This document shows positions 46,401 through 55,451 of a stretch of DNA of 64,000 nucleotides, in pieces (positions within the stretch are counted from its first letter, which is position 1; every line of letters starts with the position of its first letter). The DNA comes from Lineus longissimus (lineage: Eukaryota; Nemertea; Pilidiophora; Heteronemertea; Lineidae). The stretch covers positions 15,188,001 through 15,252,000 of the forward strand of contig NC_088321.1 of the NCBI RefSeq assembly GCF_910592395.1, written 5' to 3'. The notes below the pieces were generated by a model. The model saw nothing but the letters and a program-made list of their open reading frames with translations. It made no database searches and was not told where the DNA came from. Position numbers and translations under genes: made by a program.

Positions 46401-49400
46401 GGGACTGACAAGTTCTGTTCTTAATAGAGAGGTGTCCTGATTAGAGAGGTCAAATTGAATGAAGATGGGATTGTGCGGTTCTTGACTAAAGGAATCAAGG
46501 TATCCAGAAATATTCGCAGGCACTTTTTTCTCAGTTTAATGAATTGCGACTTTTGTGTACTTTAAATTTAGCGTTTTAGTCGTATTTTGAATTTAGCGTT
46601 TTGAAAACACCATAACAGTCATTTCAATTTCGGCAGAAGTTTTCATTTTTATCTGCAAAGGCCAAAACATGTTAAAATAAAAGTTGTCCGAAATATTTTC
46701 TCAACATTTTTTAATTTCTTCAGGTCTCTCTGGTGTACCCTGTGTGCTAATGCTCATCAGTCTCCCGTTCTGTCCGGAGAGTCCCCGATATCTGCTCATC
46801 ACGAAACAATTAGAGAAAGAGGCGAGGTCTGCCTTGGAGAGATTGCGCGGAACCACCGACGTCCAGGATGAGCTGGAGGAGATGCAGAACGAGGCCAAGG
46901 CAGAACAGAGTGAGGCTAAGGTAGGGTTTTTGCGTGTTTTTTGACCGAAAAATTATTTTGTTAAGATTATTTTGAATTTTTTTGGAGAAACGAGGTTTGT
47001 TTTCTTAAATTTTCTCAGGTGCACCAACAATAGTGGAATGTTTCAGATCTCAAAACTAAATCTGATTAAAGGTCTATGCCATTTGTAAAATTTGAAATTT
47101 ATAATTGAATTTGACAATTTCCAATTACGCACTGAATATGAATTTCAATGTTGCCATTGTTTACACAGATATACAAGTATAGTGTAATCTCCCTTAGCCG
47201 ACACCTCTGTATTAAGGACACTCTCTAGTATTAAGGACACTAGTTTAGGTCCCAAATATGTTGTTGCCTTTCAATTTGACCTCTATTAAGGACAGCACCT
47301 GTCAGTCCTGAAGGTGTCCGTGATAGAGAGGTTCTACTGCAATGTAAATATCAATTTTCAGCGGAATTTTTTCTGAGGACATTCAGGGGAGTTGGTACTC
47401 TAGAAATCACATTGGCTGAGTAGTATAGTGGGTACTTGAGAAAAACATTTTTTGATTGATTGATTAATTAATTGATTTTCGCATTTTCAGGTGTCCATAA
47501 TTGGTCTCCTGAAAACCACACACCTACGCTGGCCGCTGGCAATCGCCGTCGTCATGCAGTTGTCTCAGCAACTTTCGGGGATAAACGCGGTAAGAGAACA
47601 CTAACTGTCGAAAATGAATAATTAGCGTGGAAATTGGATAATGTTTCCATGGCAACTGATTGCATCCCGGTGGATCGTTTAATAACGTCTTGTGAAGGTA
47701 TTTTGCCTTTATGGTTTTGTCCTGGTGATGGGGATGATGCGTCCTTCGGCGTGGGTGAAAATTGATGTGCGAGAACTTAATTGGAATGTTTAACCCTTTT
47801 GGGTTTGGGCTGTTTTGAAAAATCTTGAAAAAACACAATTTGTCCAAAAATGGATGAATTCTATCACAGTTGATATCATCAGAAAGTTTTATTCGAGAGC
47901 TTTGTAACCAATAGTCATGACTATAGATTGAAATCTTTTGTTTACAAAATGACGTCATTCTGACGTCACGCAACCCAGTCAGGTGCTGCACTCAGTGGCT
48001 GTTGATCCTTAGACTGTCAGCTTGAGGTGTTCCTTCTTGTTCCGTGTTCAGTTGTGGCACGTCACACATGAAATAAACCTTGGCCTTGCATATTGGACGG
48101 TCCCATAGGCTGTCCCAGAGAACATGCAGTGGAGACAATTACAGCAACGTCACAATGGAGGAATATCATCTATGGCCTGACCATTCGTTAAAAAGCTCTA
48201 AATAACCATTTCTCTAAGAATTTTTCGACCAAAGTTGAGACCACTTTCTGTCCCATCATTCCAGGTGTTCTACTATTCGACCACCATCTTCGGCAACGCT
48301 GGTCTTGCGCAGAGCGTGGCTGCATACTCCTCGATAGGCGTCGGCAGTGTCATGGTTGTGATGACGTTAATTACCATTCCGTTGATGGATCGCGCGGGAC
48401 GTCGGACACTCCATCTGCTGGGTCTAGGCGGGATGTTTGTGTTTTGTGTTCTGTTGACGCTATCGTTGTGTCTCACAGTAAGTTGCAATTTTAAAAGGGG
48501 GCGTTCTCTTCTAAGTACTCGAGCATTTCCCAATTTTTGTAACCCTCCTGCTCCTGCATACAAAGAAATGGTTAAAATGTATGTAAATGACAGTTCGAAT
48601 TCTTGACGACTCCTCCCCTTATTGCCTGGTTCATTCATAAAATACGCCCCTCAGTAAAGTGTCAATCATAGTAGCTTTCCTCAAAACAAATAAGCATATT
48701 ACAGTTGAACCTCCCTAAGCAGACACCTCTCTATTAAGGACACTAGTTTTGGTCCCAAATTGGTTGTTTCCATTCAATTTGACCTCACTAATCAGGACAG
48801 CACTTGTCAGTACCGAGGGTGTCCTTAATAGAGAGGTCCTACTGTACTTTGAAATGATACATTTCCTTTTCTTTTTTCAGTTTCTTGTGCCGTGGTTCAA
48901 GTACACCACCGTTGTCTGTGCTTTGCTCTACGTCGTCTTCTTTGCCCTGGGCCCAGGTTCGATTCCATGGATGATCACCGCTGAGTTATTCTCACAGGGA
49001 CCTCGGCCCGCTGCCATGAGTATTGCTGTATTGGTCAACTGGTCATGTAATTTCCTAGTTGGGCTTTTATTCCCCGTGATGCTGGTAAGATATACCCCCC
49101 CCCCTCCGGGCCTATTTACATCCAGTTAAAGTCGTACAATTTCCTTCTCTTATAGAAATTAGAGGGCCCTAAGGATGTTGCTCAAATTGGACCCTGTGGC
49201 ATGCATCCCGACCTTTTGTCAAAATAAATCCATATTCAACAGTTTAGCATGGCAAAATTTGTCATTTGTCCAAAAAAAAAATTCGCTCAGCATAGCGGCA
49301 AAGAAAGAAATGAAAAAAGCTCCCTTAAATTACTTCGCAGTTTCTTGTAGTTGCATCAAATATGTGCCACAGGTGCACCTCACCACTGAGAAATGTGACC

Positions 49401-49704
49401 TTGACCCTTAATCTTTGACCTTGACCCTTTATCTTTGACCTTGACCCTTTATCTTTGACCTTGACCCTTTCTCTTTCAGAGCGGGCTTGGCGACTACTGT
49501 TTCATTCCATTCATCGTTCTCCTGGCCCTCTTCTGGCTCTTCACATACTTCAAGGTCCCCGAGACGAAAAACAAGTCATTCGAGGAAATCTCTAATATAT
49601 TCCGGAAGGGGAGCACGTCAAAATCGAACGAAGTTATGCCAGCTGTTGTGTATTCTGATGGAACCGCTATCGTCGAAGAAAATGACCTGGCCGATAAGCT
49701 GTGA
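43369..49704 (+). CDS. SLC2A1-like: Class I facilitative glucose transporter (GLUT), 10 exons
   Basis: Complete 513-residue, 12-helix major facilitator superfamily sugar transporter of the plasma membrane. Exons: 43369-43419, 43646-43741, 43916-44076, 45752-45876, 46165-46335, 46724-46920, 47491-47589, 48265-48477, 48881-49084, 49480-49704; all phases agree. Family motifs in order: [11 protein letters not shown] in helix 1; an N-glycosylation site NET in the first outer loop; FGRRGG between helices 2 and 3; [20 protein letters not shown] after helix 6; [14 protein letters not shown] in helix 7, where QLS marks glucose-selective class I members; [22 protein letters not shown] in helix 10; [12 protein letters not shown] after helix 12. 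The start ATG lies in a 5' exon behind an acceptor at 43313, so an untranslated exon probably lies further upstream. Vertebrate GLUT1-4 arose later, so this is a co-orthologue rather than strictly GLUT1. Confidence 0.96.
43646..43741 (+). CDS. SLC2A1-like: GLUT exon 2: helix 1
   Basis: [20 protein letters not shown] then [11 protein letters not shown]: helix 1 with its sugar-transporter signature. Acceptor TTGTTTCAG, donor TCT|GTGAGT, phase 0 on both sides. The frame reads on into the intron. Confidence 0.95.
43916..44076 (+). CDS. SLC2A1-like: GLUT exon 3: first outer loop and helix 2
   Basis: [10 protein letters not shown] (glycosylation site NET), [28 protein letters not shown]. Acceptor CATTGTAG, donor GGAAG|GTAGGA, phase 0 to phase 2. 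The GRRGG loop motif is completed by the next exon. Confidence 0.95.
44897..45171 (-). mobile_element. tRNA-derived SINE, family A
   Basis: Minus strand begins GGAGCCTCATAGCCTAGTGG (A-box region TAGCCTAGTGGTTAACACTG) with B-box GGGTTCGATCCCGGGG. The best-preserved tRNA-like head of the family in this window; the tail end is missing. Confidence 0.85.
45367..45655. repeat. CTGACTGGGACAACTCTC minisatellite
   Basis: About fourteen units of 18-26 bp built on CTCCTGACTGGGACAACT and CTGACTAAAATCTCTGTC. Ends about 100 bases before GLUT exon 4. Confidence 0.9.
45752..45876 (+). CDS. SLC2A1-like: GLUT exon 4: helices 3-4
   Basis: [36 protein letters not shown]. Acceptor GTTTTGCAG, donor TGCG|GTAGGT, phase 2 to phase 1. 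A SINE fragment begins about 15 bases after the donor. Confidence 0.95.
45892..46125 (-). mobile_element. 3' half of tRNA-derived SINE, family A
   Basis: Matches 61624-61860: on the plus strand TTCTTCTTCTTCAGTATTCA, GGGGAGTATTCCTCCTCCAA, CTCACTTGGTTGACTTTGC. Retains the (GAA)n tail when read on the minus strand but lacks the tRNA head. Confidence 0.75.
46165..46335 (+). CDS. SLC2A1-like: GLUT exon 5: helices 4-5
   Basis: [38 protein letters not shown]: the [15 protein letters not shown] signature. Acceptor TTTCTAG, donor CTGG|GTAAGT, phase 1 on both sides. Confidence 0.96.
46378..46455 (-). mobile_element. Fragment of pogo/Tigger-like MITE
   Basis: CCTCTCTATTGAGTACACC, GGGACTGACAAGTTCTG, CTTAATAGAGAGGTGTCCTG: an inverted partial copy in GLUT intron 5. 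Confidence 0.7.
46724..46920 (+). CDS. SLC2A1-like: GLUT exon 6: helix 6 and central loop
   Basis: [20 protein letters not shown] then a charged central loop ([19 protein letters not shown]). Acceptor TTTCTTCAG, donor AAG|GTAGGG, phase 1 to phase 0. Confidence 0.96.
47182..47340 (+). mobile_element. Pogo/Tigger-like MITE
   Basis: Degraded left end GTAATCTCCCTTAGCCGACA, shared core TTAGGTCCCAAATATGTTGT, right end GATAGAGAGGTTCTACTG. GLUT intron 6. Confidence 0.8.
47491..47589 (+). CDS. SLC2A1-like: GLUT exon 7: helix 7 with QLS motif
   Basis: [20 protein letters not shown] ending NA. QLSGINA lines the sugar path in class I transporters. Acceptor GCATTTTCAG, donor GCG|GTAAGA, phase 0 on both sides. 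Confidence 0.95.
47643..47656. promoter_or_regulatory. X-box-like motif
   Basis: GTTTCCATGGCAAC in GLUT intron 7; full RFX consensus match, function unknown. Confidence 0.35.
48265..48477 (+). CDS. SLC2A1-like: GLUT exon 8: helices 7-9
   Basis: [60 protein letters not shown] is the second GR[KR] loop of the family. Acceptor ATCATTCCAG, donor ACA|GTAAGT, phase 0 on both sides. Confidence 0.96.
48702..48844 (+). mobile_element. Pogo/Tigger-like MITE, 143 bp
   Basis: Ends CAGTTGAACCTCCCTAAGC and TTAATAGAGAGGTCCTACTG within TA target duplications, no coding capacity. The core GGTCCCAAATTGGTTG and CATTCAATTTGACCTC is shared by the other copies. It ends 36 bases before GLUT exon 9, so it may supply the branch point. 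Confidence 0.9.
48881..49084 (+). CDS. SLC2A1-like: GLUT exon 9: helices 10-11
   Basis: [20 protein letters not shown] then [20 protein letters not shown]. The GPG.IPW helix-10 hinge and the helix-11 NW are conserved. Acceptor CTTTTTTCAG, just after a MITE ending at 48844; donor CTG|GTAAGA. Confidence 0.96.
49388..49476. repeat. 18-bp TGACCTTGACCC array at a splice acceptor
   Basis: About four copies of TTTGACCTTGACCCTTTATC; the last runs into the CTCTTTCAG acceptor of GLUT exon 10. Each unit has the ERR/NR5A-like TGACCTTGA. Confidence 0.9.
49480..49704 (+). CDS. SLC2A1-like: GLUT exon 10: helix 12, C-terminal tail, stop
   Basis: [32 protein letters not shown], then a polar tail ending ENDLADKL and TGA. 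The polypyrimidine tract of the acceptor (CTCTTTCAG) is the last unit of an 18-bp TGACCTTGACCC array. Confidence 0.95.
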   Translation, partial: SGLGDYCFIPFIVLLALFWLFTYFKVPETKNKSFEEISNIFRKGSTSKSNEVMPAVVYSDGTAIVEENDLADKL

Positions 49705-50556
49705 TCTTGCCTTGGGAGGGTAGTGTTACTGTCGTCAAACGATCAAATTTTACTTGAAGTCGAATTTGTTGATATTGACTTTTGTCAACAAAATGCTCAA
49801 ATTGGATTGGTTTGCCTCGTGATATTAGTGTAAGTTATATCTGTATTCTACATAACTAAAGCGCCCCGCGAATAGCAATTTGAATCGCTACAACCTCCGA
49901 TTATTATCGCTACTGTGTGCAGCAAAAGATCTCTTGTCTGCGGGTAAAACCAGTAATGGTTGGATTTGATATGGATCAGAGTTCGCTGCGATCAGTGATT
50001 CCTGTCGCTGACCCGGTGACGGCAGATGGAGATTATTGTTGCTTGCGATATTGATTGCAGGTCGCAGCGATAAAAGTCACTTTTCAACAAGCACTTCTTG
50101 CCAATTTTGATGAAATATGTTCTGGCTGGACATCAGGTGCGCTTGGCATTGCGATGAATTCCCAATCAACGATTTTGAATCATGGCTCGAGCCCTGTGTC
50201 TTTATGTGGTAGCCAGGGTGATTATCTTACAGCATATGTTTCCCCGGCATCTCCGGTTTCCTCCTACTCGCCCCTAATCGCCTAATATTGTTTATCGGGC
50301 TAAAATATCTTAGTTGACGGGCAGCTACCTACCAATATTTATTCAAATGAGAATAATTGGTCAAAATTGTATGGTGTTTGTTTGTTTAACGTGGTACAAG
50401 TACCATAGTGTCTTCTGTTAGTTTTTTATTTTTGTTAATTCTGTGTTCATAATACCTGGTGATTTAGCAGTAGTTTCTTTAGATTTTAGGCCGTCTTAGA
50501 CTGTCGAGGTAATATGCAATGCTGGCAGAGAAATTGAATTTTAGATTTTTCTCATT

Positions 50557-50746
50557 TGTGACCCGTTCCAGCAAAACCAGGCGCATGTCGCTCTGAGCTT
50601 GGCGGGTTGAGACGGACTGTTTGTTCATTTCACTATTGTCTGCCTTTTGTGAAATCTGACGACATCAATTTCTTCTATCATCTCCTGGTGTCATCTAGGC
50701 TCATCTTATGTACGACATGCAACTGGTTTTGCTAGAACGGATCACA
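50557..50746. mobile_element. MITE with TGTGACCC ends, copy 1
   Basis: 190 bp; left end TGTGACCCGTTCCAGCAAAA, right end TTTTGCTAGAACGGATCACA, sub-terminal CGCATGTCGC and TACGACATGCAA. Same element as 61117-61309. Confidence 0.85.
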
Positions 50747-50980
50747 TTTATACCCGTGAAATCAATTTTTTCCAATGGACCTTCCTTGAAACTCCAGCTA
50801 GACACCTGGGCCCTTCTATTCAACATAATCCTCTGCCCTTGCCTGCTTCTGCTGTAGAATGTTCCAATGCTAAGGTGATTGCTTTGCAAGCATTTTATTT
50901 ACTTATAGCAATGATTATATCGCAGGTCGTGTCAACAAATGTCGCTTATTTGCGTGATTTAAGTGAAGTCAAACTGTAAT

Positions 50981-51104
50981 AATGGGTGATATGAATAAAG
51001 ACTAGCAAATGCTTTTACTTCAATTTTGTACAGAAAGGCCTAGTGTAAATGTACATGGAGTTTTAGATAAAAGCATTTGCTAGTCTTTATTCATATCACC
51101 CATT
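50981..51104. repeat. Hairpin with perfect 37-bp arms
   Basis: Arms 50981-51017 and 51068-51104 are exact reverse complements (left starts AATGGGTGATATGAATAAAG and ends AAATGCTTTTA), around a 50-base loop. Could be a young foldback element or a transcribed hairpin RNA. Confidence 0.9.
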
Positions 51105-51205
51105 GTCAATATCAATGCAATTTTAATTTGATTATCAGTGAGTGTGTATCGTGTGTCCAAATAAAGAGATCACACTATAAAATTAGTCCCCGAGTGTTTT
51201 CAGAG

Positions 51206-51301
51206 AATTTGGTGTTATTTCAGGCTGTCGGAGGACCTCAGACGTGACTGGCACCAACGTCACCAATGTCCCACTCCGACAGCCTGACATAACACCAAAT
51301 T
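51206..51301. repeat. Hairpin with 27-bp arms, one mismatch
   Basis: AATTTGGTGTTATTTCAGGC (left) pairs with GCCTGACATAACACCAAATT (right), arms 27 bases, loop 42 bases. About 100 bases after the 37-bp hairpin. Confidence 0.88.
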
Positions 51302-52142
51302 AAGGTAATGCCAGAGTTGGTAGAATAACACGGAAGTTTTTGAAGAGGTATTTTTGAAGAATTTGATTTGAGAGTGATCAAATTCCAACAAACACAACAG
51401 ACTTCCAAAAAAATCTAATATTTGTTGTGATATCCATTATCATAATTAGGCAATTAGTTTCCTGTATCTTATTGTCATCAAAATGTAAATAGGGTGCAAT
51501 TTTCATCGGTTGTTGGGTGCAAATCACGATATGATCTCATCATTTCATTTTCGATTGGCTGGTCTTTGTTGTGTATCTACCTGTACATGTAACTGCCAAA
51601 TTTTCGTGCAGATTTGCGAGTATTTTTAAAACAAAAAAATCAGATGTCAAAATTCTTTTTCACCACTTTTTCCCAAACATTCGATGCTGCGAAGAAAAAA
51701 CTCTGAAAATGTTTTTTTCGCAATTTTTTGACAAATCAATGTTTTTCGCAATATCTGTCAAGATAACTTGACAGTTTGCCGTCTACTGATTTTGTAAGTT
51801 GAGTTTAATTTGTAGGGTTAAGTGTCGTGCTCGAGGATACAATCCTTTCAGTTCTGCACAAGAATGTGTAAGAAATGCACTGGTTTTTATGCCAAGCTAG
51901 ACAGAAATGGTCATCACAATAGCCTCAGCATTAAGTTGGTGTACCTCGTCTCCAAGTGCAGTTTGGGACAGTTTAGATTATGTTTAAAGGGACTATGACT
52001 CATAATATCTGTGATCTCCGTCAATTTTTGGTTGGTGCCATAAATCTCCACCGTTTGGTATCCATTGTAAGGTAAGCCAGTGAGATCATCATTGTCCTTT
52101 GAAACGATTGAGAAATGTATTGGGGAGAGCTGGCATTATCAT

Positions 52143-52330
52143 ATATCATATCATAGTCTCTTTAAGTTGGTTTTGGTCCTCTCAACATGATTAATTTGGG
52201 CCAGTGCCAACATTCTCATATCATAGTCCCTTTAAATTGGGCCAGTGCCAACATTCTCATATCATAGTCCCTTTAAATTGGGCCAGTGCCAACATTCTCA
52301 TATCATAGTCCCTTTAAATTGGTTTCATTG
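52143..52330. repeat. ~42-bp minisatellite
   Basis: Three to four copies of TTGGGCCAGTGCCAACATTC with TCATATCATAGTCCCTTTAA. Confidence 0.9.
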
Positions 52331-52494
52331 TCCCTATAAATCATTGTGAAATTGTGTCAAATTCCATTTCATTACTCTCACCTTCAATACATGTGAAATC
52401 AACAGGTGTGTTCTTCTATTTAATTACAAACATTACAATCTGGATGGTTGTGATGAATGTCTACAAAGTAAACAACATCATGGCTTATAGAAGA

Positions 52495-52960
52495 GTACAG
52501 GGTCTCCCAGAAATATTGAGGACAACTCTTAAAAAGAAACTAGAGGACATCACTTAGTTTCTATATATCAGATATAAGGGACATTTCTTTGTCTCATCGG
52601 AGGACATCTGTTAAAAAGACACGAGTGGACATCACTTGTATACTTGCATACATGTATATCAGACATAAGGGGCATTTCTTTGTCTCATCTATTAAAGATA
52701 TTGGAGGTGACATCTTAAATGATGCTGAAGGATATCTCTTAGTGTATCTTAAAACTTACCAGAGGCATCTCTGTCTAATATATAAAAAGACATCTGAGGA
52801 TATCTTAGCCTATATCTAAAAAGATACTAGAGGACATCTCTTAGACATGGGGGGGTTAATGTCTCGTCGGGATACAGGAGGCGATGTCTTAGTCGGGGAA
52901 GTTTACCCTATCTAAAAAGACAACAGAAGTCATCTCTTAGAAAGAGGGGGGGGGGGGGGG
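52495..52960. repeat. Degenerate AGAGGACATCTCTTA array
   Basis: Loosely repeated units of 25-60 bp built on AAAAAGACACTAGAGGACAT and CTCTTA; interrupted by a G run near 52945. Confidence 0.75.
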
Positions 52961-53047
52961 GTGAAAGAGATACACTGTATCATATCACCAGGAGGTTGAA
53001 CATTGGGATAGACTTGACCAGAACACCCAAAAGACCAAGGCTGGGAT

Positions 53048-53910
53048 GTACATAGGTCCAGTGTGGTTGTCCAGTGTGGTTATCAGAAGCAAACGAACAT
53101 CGAGATGCAGATTTTTATTGCCAGAGTACAATTTTAAGGAGCAAGAAACTCGATGTGTCACTCAATACAGCATTTCTTGACGGCAGTATAGTATAGACCA
53201 CTGCCTTAAAGACTTGTTTCTGAGACATCCTGTACTGTCTTGCCCGGCCTTTACATCAATTACAATGAAAATCTCAAAATCTCATTTGAAATATTGATAT
53301 ATGATTGATATTGTAAACTGACTGCATTATAAATTTCTTTGGTGTAGCAGTTGATGATTCCAATTGAGAGTTTTCAATTGTATGATACTTTTGGGAAGAT
53401 AAAGCTGCAAGAAGATTATTAAAAGATGGAAACGCAAACCACAAGAGAGGCACATTTAAGCTTGTATAAATACTAAGAAAGTTTCAAGATCTGGACATGC
53501 TCCCTTTCGGTCTCTCGGCCTATTGGCTAAGATTCAGTTTGGAAAGCTTGGTTCAGAAGTCCTGTTCCATCTTGGTTTCTCGGCCTATTGGCTAAGATTC
53601 TGTTTGGACATCATGGGCTTGTCATCTCAGTTGTATTCTCGGCCTATTGGCTAAGATTCAGCTGTGACCAGCTATCATCAGCTGCGTATTTCCTGCATTA
53701 ATAATGTGTTGGATACGAAGAATGAAGGTTGTGGAGCAATTGTACAGGAATTTTTTTATTGAAAAATAGTATTGGGGTACCTCTTGGATGTTCCATGTTG
53801 CAAAATTAATGAGTTTATCACCAGAATCTCACTTGCTAACTTGATATGTCCCTGATTGAGACCCGAATGCATAAGAATGTGTACCTTTTTTCTTAAAAAC
53901 AGTATGGATC
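53048..53910 (+). repeat. Long inverted repeat, left arm
   Basis: 863 bp, pairing with the complement of 55452-56319 along nearly the whole length at high but not perfect identity. It opens TGTACATAGGTCCAGTGTGG and ends AACAGTATGGATC. Three U2-like hairpin modules lie at 53513-53659. No coding frame. Part of it (53770-53885) is duplicated again at 53935-54050. Confidence 0.9.
53513..53659 (+). ncRNA. Three U2 stem-loop-I-like modules (left arm)
   Basis: CTCGGCCTATTGGCTAAGA occurs exactly at 53514, 53579 and 53638, about 59-65 bases apart. From memory, U2 snRNA starts with a near-identical stem-loop I; here one loop base differs, and the branch-site-recognition, Sm-site and 3' parts of U2 are absent. 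This is therefore not a U2 gene, only a repeated U2-like hairpin; convergence cannot be excluded. Confidence 0.45.
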
Positions 53911-55451
53911 TTGACAATGTTTCTAAAATGAAAGGGGCACCTCTTGGATATTCCATGTAGCAAAATTTCATGAGTTTATCACCAGAATCTCGCATGCTAA
54001 CTTGATATATATATATACTAATTGAGATTCGACTGCATAAGAATGTGTAACATGATGTACCGCATCCTTTCCACTATAGGAGACATCTGTATCTCATCTA
54101 CTAGAGGAGATGAAGCTGCAAAAAGAAGATGGAAAATTCAGCAATCAACACCAGGGGAATAATGAACTGCTGCGGTTACTTCGTAAAGTTCGCTGCGGTG
54201 GGTAAGGGTAAGGGTGGGGTGTCAGCTACTAACGTTCTTAAATGTCTCTGAAATGCTACCAAAAAGGATAATTTTTTGGGTTTTTTGATGATTTTGATAG
54301 AATAATAGTATAATTTTCTTAAAAAGGAGTGTTTTTTGGGATTCTTAAAAAGAGTGTCGTGGATTCGCCTTGAAACTATGCCAAGGTATCTGATCAGACC
54401 GCCAGGGGAAACACACCCACAAAAGACAAAAAGCAAAAGCCTTAGTCTTCTGTACAGATCTGAAAATAGTATACCTCGGCCTTCTCGGCTGTTATAACCG
54501 ATCAACCTAACACAAATTGCCACTTTTACTTATTCGTTTGGGTTTTTTTCTTTCGCGTGGTTTAGGTTTATCCTGAAGTAGGTTTCTTTTTGCATCTTCA
54601 TCATCTCAACGATGACACATAATGAAGTTTTATTCAATGGAAACATCTTCTATTTGATCATTAAAAGTTCTTATGCAGTCATTTTAATAAAAAATTTGAG
54701 ATATCCATTTCTATATGATGCTTTTATTCAATTTGCCGATAAAGAAGAAATTATCATATTATAATGTATTTGATCTTTAAAGGATTAAAGTATCATATCA
54801 AACTGTATGTCAGCAGCAACAGGGGTCATCCAAAAAGGAATACTGTATGTCAGCAGCAACATGGGTCATCCAAAAAGGAATTCCGATGGCTTCATCAGGA
54901 GCAGGAGAATACTACCCAGCAGCAGTCTGCTCATAGTATCCAGTATCTTCTTCTTCTCCATGGTTTTCAAAGCAGCTTCCACATCTTGTCAGTGTCTCCG
55001 TCGGCTCTAACACGCCATGCTATCAAAAGATGACAGGAGGAAATATCACCAACAACACAGATGCTTATACTAATGTTCTTTAATTTATTTGGACAATCTC
55101 AATATCACATCATATTGATATACATGTACATGTATAATTATACAAACGAGAAAATATCAAACTGAAGTGCAGCAGAAAAGTACTGTATACAGATTCAAAT
55201 CTTGACTAAAAACTAAGCGTATAATTGCTAGGAATCAAAAGAGGCTGGGAGGATTTTTTAAAGGTTTTTTTATAAACCAATTTTTTGTTGTTAAAGGGGT
55301 GTTGACACTTTCTTGGAATGGCCTAAAATTTGGTTAGTGAATGCATATTAATGTACCATATGAGGATCCAAATATTTCAATTCGATGATCGCAACGAAAT
55401 CTATTATTTTGAAGTGTTTAAAAAAATGACCTTGAAGCCACTATGACTAAG
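53911..55451. other. Spacer of the long inverted repeat
   Basis: 1.54 kb, no coding sequence recognised. It begins with a partial duplicate of the left arm and holds a 40-bp doublet at about 54803-54880 (TATGTCAGCAGCAACA, GGTCATCCAAAAAGGAA). Confidence 0.75.

Noticed and set aside
53513-53659. Functional U2 snRNA gene
   Set aside because: Only the stem-loop-I-like 19-mer is present; the branch-site-recognition region, Sm site and 3' stem-loops are missing, and the unit is tandemly repeated.
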